Source of the DNA: Amorphophallus konjac
Lineage: Eukaryota; Streptophyta; Magnoliopsida; Alismatales; Araceae
Direction of reading: 5' to 3'
Assembly: GCA_022559845.1 (NCBI GenBank)
Contig: CM040125.1
Coordinates: 285,000,200-285,064,199 of the forward strand
DNA: 64,000 nt
Shown: piece after piece, positions 11,738-22,563 of the stretch
Layout of the letters: every line of letters begins with the position of its first letter
Numbering within the stretch: the stretch's first letter is position 1
Notes under the pieces: generated by a model
Seen by the model: the letters and a program-made list of their open reading frames with translations, nothing else
Told to the model about the DNA's origin: nothing
Database searches by the model: none
Translations under genes and position numbers: made by a program

Positions 11738-12898
11738 ATAATGGCGGATGCACGCAAAAAGATTCTACTCCGCTGCCTGTCCACTGAGGAAGCTTGGCAA
11801 GCGATGAAAGAAATACACGCTGGGACAGCAGGTGCCCACCAGGCTGGCCCCAAGATGAAGATAGAAATCAAGAAGCTGGGCTACTATTGGCCTACTATGT
11901 TTGAAGACTGCTGTAAATTTGCAAAGTCATGCCAGAAGTGTCAGGAGCATGCTACCGTACCTAGAAGGCCACCTACAACTCTGCACCCTACAGTTCCTAG
12001 CTGGCCATTTACACAATGGGGAACTGATGTAGTCGGGCCACTGCCGACTTCCTCGGCCGGTCATAAGTACATATTGGCCATGATAGATTACTTCTCCCGA
12101 TGGGTGGAAGCTGTAGCATTAAGAGAAGTGACTGGTGAACTGGTCGCCAGATTTATCAAGCAGAATATTATCTTCCGGTTCGGGATCCCCAACCGAATAA
12201 TATCTGATAATGGAAGTCATTTCAAAAACCAGAAAATCTATCGACTTGCCGAGAAGTATAAGATTGAATGGAGAACCTCCACTCCCTACAATCCCCAGGC
12301 AAACGGATTGGCAGAAGCTTTTAACAAGACTTTGTGCACCTTGCTAGCCAAGGTTGTCAGTTCTAATAAAAAGGACTGGGAAGAAAAGATGTATGAAGCT
12401 CTATGGGCATACCGCACCGTCTTTAAGACACCTACACGGTGCTCACCATACTCATTGGTATACGGCTCGGAGGCAGTAGTTCCACTAGAGCTGGAAGTCC
12501 CGTCACTCAGAGTGGCAATCCAATATGGCCTGGCCCATGGCGAACAAACAAATGCTGAAAGAAGGTTTGAAGAACTGGCTGAATTAGAAGGAAAGCGCCC
12601 TCAAGCTCAGAAGAATATCCAAATGTATCAGGCCCGCATGGCCGCTGCATTCAATAAACTCGTAAAAGGACGAGAATTCAAGAAAGGTGACCTCGTCATG
12701 GTAAAGAAAAAAGAAGTCATGATGTCCAACCCAAAAGGAAAGCTAAATGCTAATTGGGAAGGTCCTTATGTGATACAAAGGGTCTATGAAGGAGGGGCCT
12801 ATGTTGTGGTTAACCATCGAGGGGAAATTCAGTTCTCGCCGCTCAACGGTAAACACCTCAAGCTGTATCATGCTGCACAACCAATATTCCCCGAGTAA
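11738..12898 (+). pseudogene. Integrase of B
   Basis: An HHCC zinc domain (EIHAGTAGAHQAG, then CQKCQEH) is followed by the DDE core: Asp in WGTDVVGPLP, Asp in ISDNGSHFKN and Glu in NGLAEAFNKTL. The C-terminal part ends with SPLNGKHLKLYHAAQPIFPE and TAA at 12896, without a chromodomain, as usual for Tat. Integrase inserts the cDNA. The segment itself is open for 385 codons. Tandem repeats begin 15 bases after the stop. Confidence 0.92.
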
Positions 12899-12912
12899 TC
12901 GGGCAGATACTA

Positions 12913-13580
12913 CCTTTCCTTGGCTTAGTGGCATCCCGCCTTAGCCGAGATACCCCTTCCTTGGCTTAGTGGCATCCCGCCTTAGCCGAGATACACCTTT
13001 CCTTGGCTTAGTGGCATCCCACCCTAGCCGAGATACACCCTTTCCTTGGCTTAGTGGCATCCCGCCTTAGCCGAGATACCCCTTCCTTGGCTTAGTGGCA
13101 TCCCGCCTTAGCCGAGATACACCTTTCCTTGGCTTAGTGGCATCCCGCCCTAGCTGAGATACACCCTTTCCTTGGCTTAGTGGCATCCCGCCTTAGCCGA
13201 GATACACCTTTCCTTGGCTTAGTGGCATCCCGCCCTAGCCGAGATATACCCCTTCCTTGGCTTAGTGGCATCCCGCCTTAGCCGAGATACACCTTTCCTT
13301 GGCTTAGTGGCATCCCGCCTTAGCCGAGATACACCTTTCCTTGGCTTAGTGGCATCCCGCCCTAGCCGAAATATACCTTTCCTTGGCTTAGTGGCATCCC
13401 GCCCTAGCCGAGATACACCTTTCCTTGGCTTAGTGGCATCCCGCCCTAGCCGAGATACACCCTTTCCTTGGCTTAGTGGCATCCCGCCCTAGCCGAGATA
13501 CACCCTTTCCTTGGATTAGTGGCACTCTGCCCTAGCCGAGCTACACCCTTTCTTGGTATAGCGGCGCTCCGCCCTAACCA
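12913..13580 (+). repeat. 41-43-bp minisatellite after B's integrase
   Basis: About 16 head-to-tail copies of a 41-43-bp unit beginning CCTTGGCTTAGTGGCATCCC and ending in GCCGAGATACACC. Similarity is highest in the middle and decays at the right edge. E has the same minisatellite at the same place (50075-50595) with its own variants. Open frames here on either strand are periodicity artefacts. Confidence 0.95.
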
Positions 13581-13619
13581 AGCCATCCCTCATCATGATC
13601 CAATGGCATTCCGACTTGT

Positions 13620-13910
13620 CACCCTAAAAAAAAAAAAAGAGGGGAAGAGATAATAAAACAATAAAAAAAATGGGGATAAAAATAGAGATACCCCGCCGGT
13701 CTTGTTCAGGTTTTCTGAGCAAGGGCAAAAATGGCTAAAACCCAGCTGTGGTGAAAACCCGAAAGGGCACTGCAGGCAAAATCGGGTACCCCGCCACGTG
13801 AAAACCCGAAAGGGCGCGTGGGCAAAAGCAAGAGGGGGCTGGCTCCGGCGAAAACCCGAAAGGGCGCTTAAGTCAGTAATGTGGTGATCCTAAAGAAACC
13901 TCACCTCCCG
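13620..13910 (+). repeat. Block with GAAAACCCGAAAGGGC repeats, copy 1
   Basis: Starts with an A-run, then a sequence repeating GAAAACCCGAAAGGGC three times at about 50-bp spacing. A near-identical block recurs at 15003-15240 and a single diverged copy occurs in E (49795-49990). Confidence 0.85.
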
Positions 13911-14973
13911 CCATAGACTTCTCGTTGATCGACCGGCACCTTGCCCGATCAACGATCAATCCCACCCAGTACAGACCCTATGTCTGTCCTGATAAAACCC
14001 TCATACCTTGCCAAAGTCCCACCATGGTGAAGTCCACCGTTGATCGATCGACATCCTGCCCGATCAATGATGAAAACCTATCCAGTTTAGACCCTACGTC
14101 TATCCTGATGAAACATATGAAATCCTTGCATTGGTATAAACCCAATACCGATGATGAAACCTGCTGTTGATCGATTGGCGCACTGCCCGATCAATGATGA
14201 AAACCTATCCAGTTTAGACCCTACGTCTATCCTGATGAAACATATGAAATCCTTGCATTGGTATAAACCCAATATCGATGATGAAACCTGCTGTTGATCG
14301 ATTGGCGCACTGCCCGATCAGTGATGAAAACCTATCCGGGCTAGACCCTACGTCTATCCTGATGAAACATATGAAATCTTTGCATTGGTATAAACCCAAT
14401 ACCAATGATGAAACTTGCTGTTGATCGATTGGCGCACTGCCCGATCAATGATAAAACCTGTCCGGGCTAGACCCTACGTCTATCCTGATAAAACATATGA
14501 AATCTTTGCATTGGTATAAACCCAATACCAATGATGAAACCTGCTGTTGATCGATTGGCGCACTGTCCAATCAACGATGAAACCTATCCAGTTTAGACCC
14601 TACGTCTATCCTGATGAAGCCTATGAAATCCTTGCATTGGTATAAACCCTATACCGATGATGAAACCTGCTGTTGATCGATTGGCGCACTGCCCGATCAA
14701 TGATGAAAACCTATCCAGTTTAGACCCTACGTCTATCCTGATGAAATATATGAAATCCTTGCATTGGTATAAATTCAATACCGATGATGAAACCTGCTGT
14801 TGATCGATTGGCGCACTGCCCGATCAATGATAAAATCTGTCCAGTTTAGACCTTACGTCTATCCTGATGAAGCCTATGAAATCCTTGCATCGGTATAGAC
14901 CCAATACCGATGATAAGAGCAGCCACTGATGAAGCAGCACATTGCCTGATCCGTGCTAAAAATCCCAATTCAA

Positions 14974-14999
14974 ATATATATATATATATATATATATAA
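14974..14999 (+). repeat. (AT)n microsatellite
   Basis: About 26 bases of alternating A and T immediately before the second GAAAACCCGAAAGGGC block. Confidence 0.95.
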
Positions 15000-15002
15000 T
15001 AA

Positions 15003-15240
15003 ATAAATAAAAAGATGGGGTTAAAAATAGAGATACCCCGCCAGACTTGTTCGGACATTCTGAACAAGGGTAAAAATGGCTAAAACCCAGCTGTGGTGAA
15101 AACCCGAAAGGACACTACAGGCAAAATCGGGTACCCCGCCACGTGAAAACCCGAAAGGGCGCGTGGGCAAAAGCAAGAGGGGGCTGGCTCCGGTGAAAAC
15201 CCGAAAGGGCGCTTGGGTCAGTAATGTGGTAATTCGAAGT
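15003..15240 (+). repeat. Block with GAAAACCCGAAAGGGC repeats, copy 2
   Basis: Nearly repeats 13675-13895, including GATACCCCGCC, the AAAACCCAGCTGTGG stretch and the three GAAAACCCGAAAGG modules. The 1.3 kb between copies is the 127-bp repeat, so block plus array appear to have been duplicated as one segment. Confidence 0.85.
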
Positions 15241-16230
15241 TCCATGCCAACCGGCACGCTACCTTTACCTCCCCTTCACTGATGAAACCTTCCGTCGGTC
15301 AGTTGGCTCCATTCCCCACCGATGATAAAACCCTTCCGGGGTAGACCTTACGTTTACCCTGATGAAATCTACATACCCTCTTTCAAACGTCCCACCGACG
15401 ATGAAACCCATCACCATTCTGAGGAAGCCTGTCCATCTCAGACCTCACGTCTGTCCTGATGAAGCCTACGCATTTCTTGGCAAGCCCCACCTGCTGTTGA
15501 TCGATTGGCGCACTGCCCGATCGATGATAAAACCTGTTGGAATAGACCTTACGTCTGTCCTGACGAGACCTACACCTTTACATACGTCCCACCGTTGATC
15601 GACCGGCACCTTGCCCGATCAATGATGAAACCCTATCCAGTTTAGACCTTTCGTCTATTCTGATGAAACTCATGAAATCCCTTTGCATCGGTATAAGCCC
15701 AATATCGATGATGAAGCCAACTGTTGATCGATTGGCACCTTGCCCGATCAATGATGAAACCCTATCCAGTTTAGACCTTTCGTCTATTCTGATGAAACTT
15801 ATAAATCCCTTTGCATCGATATAAACCCAATATTGATGATGAAACTAACTGTTGATCGATTGGCACCTTGCCCGATCAATGATGAAACCCTATCCAGTTT
15901 AGACCTTTCATCTATTCTGATGAAACTTATAAATCCCTTTGCGTCGATATAAACCCAATATCGATGATGAAACCAACTGTTGATCGATTGGCACCTTGCC
16001 TGATCAATGATGAAACCCTATCCAGTTTAGACCTTACGTCTATTCTAAAATCCCCCTTGCATCGATATAAGCTCAATATCGATGATGAAGTCAACCGTTG
16101 GCTGATCAGCACATCGCCCAGGCCAATGATAAAACCTGTCCAGTTCGTACTTTATGTCCGTTCTAATGAAAACCCCATATCCTTTTTCAAATGTCCCACC
16201 TGCAATAGTCTCTACCCAGCCTAGACCATA

Positions 16231-16604
16231 CGTCTACTCTGATGAGACCTCTTCATTTGCATTCCGGCAACTCGTCTCCCTTACGGCACACATGGCCAAT
16301 AAGACGTTTGCTGCCACCAACAAATTCGGTTCAAGCACCTCCTCGGATGCCGTCACGCGGTGGAGCGAGTTCCCCATCCTTTCTCTGAAGGGGTGGACGC
16401 TCTCCTGCCAAGGTACGAGCCATTCGCATGAGGGATTGTTAAAACCGCTACCCCACCTCCCAAAGTGATAAAACCACATGCAGAATAAGATGGATACGCA
16501 TGAAGCCATGAGATTCCTTTCCATTAAAAAGGGAGTACATAAAGGGCCCCGAGGGGACACCATATCACAAAAGAGAATAAAAAGAAAAAGAAGGGATAGA
16601 TAAT
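16231..16604 (+). other. Non-coding stretch between tandem repeats and antisense gene
   Basis: About 370 bases, unique within the window. I see no domain, tandem repeat or clear signal. It would be the 3' flank of the minus-strand PMD gene. Confidence 0.5.
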
Positions 16605-17810
16605 TTATGGCCGCCGGAATATATCCTCGAAGGCCAGAAGACCCACATAAGGAGCGGCCCCCAGCTCATGAAGGCGCGCCTCCTCCTCCTGAAGTCCAAT
16701 GGACATGTCTTGGAGAGACATCACTCGTCCCTCCAGCGAGGCTACCTCCTCTTCGGACCGCGGTCGGATAAAGGATAATTGTTGCAGTTCGGCTCGAAGT
16801 CCAGAGAGCTCCGTCTCCAAGATGGCCATCCGGTCCCGCACAGCTTCTTCCCGCTGAATAGCACCTTGTAGCTCGGCTCGGCGTTCACCAAGCATAAGCG
16901 TCAGCTTTCCCAGCTCAGATTTATATTCTGACCTCTACAGCTTCAACGCCGTTAGCTTATCAACCATAGTCCGTGCTAGGAAGTCTCTCCGATGCACGAA
17001 TTTCAGTAGAAGCAGCACCCGCTGAACCCATATGTCCAAAGAGCAGCCCTTGGCCTGCAAGCCAGCAGTGAAGCGGTTGGCGATTTCCTTCAGTTGCAGA
17101 TACGTCAAGCCAGGCTGGGATTCTACCAGCTGACGTAGCATGTTTAGGTGCTGCCAGACAAAGTTTTCAGAGGAAGCGAAGCCAAAGGAGGCAGAGGGGA
17201 CGACTTCAAAGGTCACCTCGCCATCGATATCTTCCCACAATGCAACGTCCGGCTGAGAGGACGAAGACGGCAGATCTGCTGTAAGGGCTGGCCAGTCCTT
17301 TTCTGTGCTCTCCTGCTGAGTTGAAGATTCCTCCCCTATCGCTGTATCGGAAGCTATAGCTTGAACATCCGCAGGGGGAGAATCGATGAAGGATGGAGCT
17401 GCCTCTTCATGAGTCTCTTGAATAGGGGCTTCATCTTCAACTGCTCTTTCTGGTGACAGGGAAGGAGCTGCTATAGTCGGAGAAGGTAGAAGTCCAGTCT
17501 CTATAGCCACTATGGCAGGGACTGCTGACTCGGGCGCAATTGACATTACTGCGGCCGGTATAAAAGCGGAGCTTCTAGATGGATCGGCTTCGGCTCTGAA
17601 ATCCGAAGCCCTGATAGGAATGCAACTCTCTCCTGAGGCCCCTAAATCCAACGATGCTAAATCTGTCGAAGACTGTATCTGCATTGGCATAGGGCGAATG
17701 ACCTCAGGGACCCCCATGCAAGTTAAAGGCAGAAAAGGGACAATAGCCCAGTTTGTAGAAGAAGTGTCCATGATAGCCGCGGTTGTGTCTGAGCTAGCAG
17801 TGGCAATGCC
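16605..17810 (-). pseudogene. Last exon of the antisense gene: C-terminal coiled coil
   Basis: Acidic Ser/Pro/Ala-rich sequence leads into a helical segment (about 17180-16935) and, after one in-frame TAG at about 16935, a heptad-rich coiled coil (LGERRAELQGAIQREEAV; LSGLRAELQQL; VMSLQDMSIGLQEEEARL) ending at TAA 16605. That the heptad pattern continues straight through the TAG argues for a recent nonsense change rather than a natural end. Confidence 0.7.
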
Positions 17811-17886
17811 CTAAGACCAAAGCAAAGTAACTTTCAGCACTAGATGAAAGAAACATATGAAGCAACAAACATGAAAAGGAACCCAC

Positions 17887-18871
17887 CTTTGAAGCAGGGT
17901 CCACACCCTCGAAGTGGGGTGAAAGAGAAGGAAGCTCCGTAGTCGGAGTAACAAATGGTGGAGTTATGTCAATCTCGGTGTCGAGCCCGGCAAACTCCTC
18001 TTGCAACTCCTCCTCAGAAGATAGCACCAGCAGCTTAGCAGGCTGAAAAGGCAGAGCACCTTTTGCAAATACAAGCGGGGCCTCTGATTCAGGAGCATCC
18101 CCCTCACTGCCGCTGAAAGTCGCTTCCTCCTCAGCAGAGACAGTCTTAGAACTGCCTGAGGATATTTCCACACTAGCTACACGCTGTGGGGCCACCTCTA
18201 AAACATGTCGGGATGTAGATCGGGTAATTATGCGCCTGGCCGGAACAGTACTCTGCTTCGACTGGGTCTTGTGACCCTCCTGTGGTTGAAGCAATTCTTT
18301 TGTCATCATAGCCTCAGTCTGCTCTTCGCCCGCCACTGCTGCAAAAGGGACCTCTGAAGGATATACAGCAAAGAAGACAATGCACGTATGAAACAGATAA
18401 GAAAAAACACACTTACCCTCCACATCACTAGCCGGCGTGGGAGAAGGCAACCTGGTCCTCACCACAGAAGGTACTACAACTGGTTCTTGGGCTGTGCAAA
18501 AGGAAGGGGTCAGATTCAAGGACTTCTTTGAAATCCAGCGAAAGAGAATGAGGAATGTAATTGCAGGCTATTGATGTTACCCTGAACCGATGTCTGAGCA
18601 GCCTCCCTTTCAGATTCAAACTCATCAAATGAGGGAATATCAGGGAGAGGGGTCCCGGTGTCCATAACTACCGAAGCCGATTGCTGAGCATAAACCTTCT
18701 TGGCCTTCCTGGCCTTCCCAAGTGCAGCCTTAACTATGGAAGCCTTTCTCTTCTTGCCAGGGGGCAGGGGAGTAGTAGTCGGTGCTGCTGCAGGGATTTC
18801 AAAATAAGTAGGCTTCTCAGCCTGCGCAATGATTTTTCTATAAAGCCCCTGGCACTTTATATCAGGCCTGT
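17887..18871 (-). pseudogene. Middle exons of the antisense gene: basic and acidic linker
   Basis: Three exons (18871-18581, 18491-18417, 18353-17887). The first carries two basic clusters, PPGKKRKAS and GKARKAKK (about 18770-18690), a good match to a bipartite nuclear localisation signal. The later exons are rich in Ser, Glu and Pro with no fold I recognise. The introns between them are 89 and 63 bp; 63 bp is short for plants, so that one is the least certain. Confidence 0.65.
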
Positions 18872-18964
18872 CTGTTGAAGATGTCAGAGAGGTAATGTGA
18901 TCAGTGGATGCAAAGTGTGAATACTGAGCAGAAATCACTGCAGTCAGGAAAGAAGAGATCATAC

Positions 18965-21751
18965 CTGCTAGGCCATCGTAAAAGATAGAGAGCGGCCAGT
19001 ACAGATAGGCTACCTCCTTGGAGCGTGAAGCAGCCTCCTTGATAAGCCAGCATACATCACCAAGTACCTGGCACTTCTCCACTAAAGCTGCCAGGTCACT
19101 ATGACCATGAAGGTCAAGACACCGAAATAAGTCGAGGTGGTCCATACCCCAGCCGTCGACATAATGAAAAGAGATAAACAACGGCTTGTTCAATATGCCG
19201 ACTATCGGGTTTTCTGCAGATAACCCATGTAAATTCAGCACAATAAACAACCAAGACGTCTGCTTGTAGTATGTCTAGGTCCTATCTTCCCAGCGCACAA
19301 ACGTCCTATACGGGTGAAATCTATCCGTCGGACCCCTCCAAGAAACTACTGTCGGGAGCGGCTCTTCAACAGGAAATGGATATTCTTGCGCCTCCAAACG
19401 AGCGTCCCCTACACGGCTCAAATGTTTCAAGTTCTGCATGAAGGTGTCCTCATTGATAGCATCGAAGACAGGAGCAGGCGGGTCGGAATCCTTTTCCTTC
19501 AAAGCCCGACGCTGGGCCAGATAGTTCTCAGCCTCCCTCTGGTACTGTGAATAAAGCCTTCTCAGGTGGGCCTCGGGGATGTCAAACACTGGCCCGGGCT
19601 GTTGTTTCAGAAAGGAACGCTCAGCCACGTCCCAGAATGCACCTCTACTATCCCTATAGAAGCTGGTTCGAATGTTCCACCATTTGATATATTCTGATGT
19701 TACCCGGGGAACACGGTTGGAAACTATGGGAACTCTGAAAACTGCACCGTCCTAGCGATGGTAGAAATCCCACCACAACCGGCCATCGCCGACAATGGTG
19801 GACCCATGCTTAGCCCGGCTATCCAAGGGAAATTGAGCAACCGTTGTGGGGATATGCTGGTCATAACCAAAGTTCCGCCCAAAGCGGAATGGATAGTATG
19901 GTTCCAGAAGGAGCAGGCCACCCTTTCTGAAAACTAAGACACTAGGATGGATGGCCATGGCCCATCTGACCAACTCCGGCTCCAGGATTGGCCAGGCAGT
20001 GTTAACCCCGGAGACAGGATGGATATATGTCTCTACCTCTTCCAGCTTGCACTATCTCTGAGGATCAATCAAAGGAGCTGAACCTGCTGCCAAGCTCCAG
20101 AAATGAATACTGCCAGGGGCATCCACCGGCACCTTTATCAGTCGACCCCTTATCTTGAACAGCTGATCATAGAAAGGACCAGGTTCAGCACTGGCAAACT
20201 CAATCATTCTGGGCAGTACTGTGTCTGCCTGCAATGTTCTGGGAGCCAACTCAGGAAATAAACTGCAGACCCAGGCATTGAAGAACGGGGAGTCCGATGC
20301 TTGTACAGATCCCCCAAAGACTTGTATATCAAACACAGGGTCACTGGGCAGAGCGACAGCCTCATTCCCCAGGTCATCTGACAGGCCGGATATATAGCTT
20401 CTGGCCGGATGATTGTCTCGTCCCCTTGAGGGAGAGCGAAAGTGCACAGCCAGAATGTGAAGTAAGCCGCACAATGTGTGATGGGGTCTACGCCTGCTGG
20501 GTTGGGACCACCGCTGCCTGCACGGCGCAATGAAGATGGCAACGCCGACTTATAACGAGGAGCCCTTACTTGCTTGCTAGTAGTCGGACCCACGGAAGGG
20601 AAGTCGGCATATTTCAAGGGCCCGTCAAAGAAGTACTGAATCCACTGCCCTACCCGGATCCGCAGCTTGCTGCCCTTCTCTCGGGGATGATAACCTTTGG
20701 AGGACCCTCTGCTGTACGCCAGACAAATGGAGCGATATGCCTTCATCAGGTACCGGTATGAGAAGCCAATGGAATATCTGCCTTCACCATCGGAGCTATC
20801 CTTCTCAGAATCTGCCAGGCAGACTTCTTCATACGGCTCGCCGTCAATAGGCAGTCCGGAAAGCTGTGACAGACTCCAGAGGTCAAGAGATGTGTCACCC
20901 GCGGCTGTATAGAATATGTTGAATAAGGGGCAGAAGACCTCGAACATCCCACAGCATAACCCTCGGGATATAGGATACCGAAATCGGGAAGCAAAAACAC
21001 TATGATATACCCCGGCTCTGATCAGCAGAGGGGCGTATTCCTTCATAACAAACTCAGTAAATTCCACGGCTCCTGCTCGAAATAGGTGGGCGTCGGTGAT
21101 CTTGGTATCCCCAAACCATCCAGCGGCCAAATGATACTTGAGCTGAATGGCCGAACAATTCAGCACAAAAGGCTCTTCGCGGTACCCCCACTTCACTGGC
21201 GCCAGGAAGAGACCATAGCCGGGCTTCTCCCTATTGACTCGGCCACTGGCATTATCCCACCGAGCAGGTGTGAACTCCGGGGCCCGGGTCAGCATTTTCG
21301 TTTCCGGCTCCAGCTCTGATATGCCAAGGACTGCATCCCAGTCACGCTTCTCCCCGGGAAGATATATAGCCTTTCCGCGATATACTGAGTCTTTCAGGCT
21401 GTCTCTCTCACCAAGAATTGCGGCTTCAACTGTACGAGCTATTCGGTAGTTCCGCATTCCACCCACGGTGAAGGTCCGGATAAACGGCAGCAAGTGTTTG
21501 TCCTTCGAGAAATTCGGGCGATAATCAGTGCCCCGTCTGAAACATGTTTCCATGGCAGTGGAGTATACCCGGGATGTTGACACCGTATCGGTATCAGAAT
21601 CGGATGATTCATCAACGGAAGCGATCTTGTCGTATCTGAAGTCGAGGCTGTGCACATTCAGCCAGTTTACTGTGGCCCGTGATATATCGGGCTGGGCCGA
21701 CGAACTGGCCTCGACACCTCCAGGGGATGCCGCAGTAGAGCCTGAAGCCAT
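18965..21751 (-). pseudogene. Exon 1 of the antisense gene: plant mobile domain
   Basis: ATG at 21751 is chosen because an acceptor-like TTGATTGCAG ends just before it; the open frame upstream to 21982 has no PMD-like sequence. PMD hallmarks in order: LWSLSQLSGLPIDGEPYEE (about 20855), FWLCTFALPQGDE (about 20420), the helical LSLCPVTLCLIYKSLGDLY, then in the shifted frame FNAWVCSLFPELAPR, PFRFGRNFGYDQHIP (about 19865) and VTSEYIKWWNIR (about 19690). The function of the domain in transposons is unknown; the host homologues MAIN/MAIL1 are nuclear and affect silencing and genome stability. Confidence 0.8.
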
Positions 21752-21759
21752 TGCAGTGT

Positions 21760-22548
21760 CTGCAATCAAAGAAGAAAAGTGAATTAAAAGTCCTAGAATA
21801 ATGGGCAGTCTTTTAAAGATTGTAAGAAGAGACCCTATGAAAATTTTGGCAGCATCTCCCCTTATTCGGGGTCTGCCCAAAAAGAATAGGGAGTCACCAA
21901 CCAAGAGGGGGTGATCCCAGAAGTAAAAGGGATTAAATCCCCAAAAAACGTCATACCCGGGATGCGAAGAACTCGCGGCCACCGCCGAGAGGATGAAAAC
22001 GGCTCGCGCCGAAGAAAAGAAATGGAGGGAGAAGCTGAAGAAAGAGAAAGGAAGGGTGAGAATGAGAAGAAAAAGGGCATCGGCGCCCTAAATAGGGGCC
22101 CGAGCGACCAGGGTCTCGACGCGGTGAAATGCGCGCCGAGAACCCCCTGGCCGAGAGCTCCCTTGGGCCAAAAGGGCGCGCCGAGATCCCCAGGCCGAGA
22201 GCCCCCTTCGGCCAGGCGCGCCAGGAAGCTATGCGCGCCGAGATCCACAGGCCGAGAGCCCCCTTCGGCCAGGCGCGCCGGGAAGCCATGCGTGCCGAGA
22301 AACTCCACGTCGGGAGGTCTTCGTGGGCCGAGAAGCCCCTGCCCCGTGTCGAGAAGCTCCAAAATGCTAAAAATAAAGAAGATATGAAGATGAAAAAAAG
22401 TGAAAATGAAGAATATGTGTGCAGAATATTGTTGCAATGAGATGATCAGGTCTGAGAACCGGATTGAAGAGAAATTGACGAAGATGCCCTCGAATAATGA
22501 ACGTCACCTGCAGGCCCCGTGTCGCCCATTCTGCGCTTACGCCGCCCG
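21760..22548 (+). other. GC-rich region before B's 3' LTR with repeated GCGCCGAGA motifs
   Basis: On the minus strand it is the promoter and leader side of the PMD gene, with a possible leader intron from a GTATGACG donor near 21957 to the acceptor at 21760. Between about 22128 and 22345, GCGCCGAGA-type motifs and GGCGCGCC palindromes recur with near-duplicated units of about 50 bp. The same motif appears in the LTR near 23220-23320 and 24460-24780. No clear TATA box was found for the antisense gene. Confidence 0.5.
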
Positions 22549-22563
22549 CAGGTGGGGGGCATT
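22549..22563 (+). promoter_or_regulatory. Polypurine tract of B
   Basis: CAGGTGGGGGGCATT immediately before the LTR start TGTTGACACC at 22564; the run of six G is the core. It primes plus-strand synthesis. Confidence 0.75.

Larger units (their letters stand above)
13920..16230 (+). repeat. About 127-bp tandem repeat (satellite-like) in B's 3' region
   Basis: Successive TGTTGATCGATTGGCGCACT starts at 14165, 14292, 14419 and 14545 give a period of 126-127 bp. Each unit carries a GATCGATTGG dyad, TAGACCCTACGTCTATCCTG and GATGATGAAACC. Copies on the right (15600-16130) are a diverged subfamily. The array is split by the block at 15003-15240. No coding capacity. Confidence 0.93.
16605..21759 (-). 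pseudogene. Antisense multi-exon plant-mobile-domain gene carried by B
   Basis: A minus-strand gene between the tandem repeats and 3' LTR. Reading 5' to 3': leader intron acceptor at 21760-21762, start ATG at 21751, exon 1 to 18965, intron 18964-18872, exon 18871-18581, intron 18580-18492, exon 18491-18417, intron 18416-18354, exon 18353-17887, intron 17886-17811, last exon 17810-16605. All four coding introns have GT..AG ends and join exons in frame. About 1600 codons. The product has a PMD, a basic NLS-like stretch, an acidic Ser-rich region and a C-terminal coiled coil. PMD proteins include host MAIN/MAIL1 and ORFs of several transposon groups. Damage: one frameshift near 20280 and TAG codons at about 20052, 19752, 19275 and 16935. 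Splice sites are predicted by eye. Confidence 0.78.

Noticed and set aside
13219..13492. Open frames on both strands with repetitive protein
   Set aside because: Produced by the minisatellite period; no start context or conservation in E.
12913..13580. Regular 41-43-bp repeats suggested a CRISPR-like array
   Set aside because: The whole unit repeats with no unique spacers, and it lies in a plant retrotransposon; it is a minisatellite.
21752..21982. N-terminal extension of the PMD frame with hydrophobic segments, as a signal peptide
   Set aside because: An acceptor-like site directly precedes ATG 21751 and the upstream part lacks PMD features, so it is probably leader intron.
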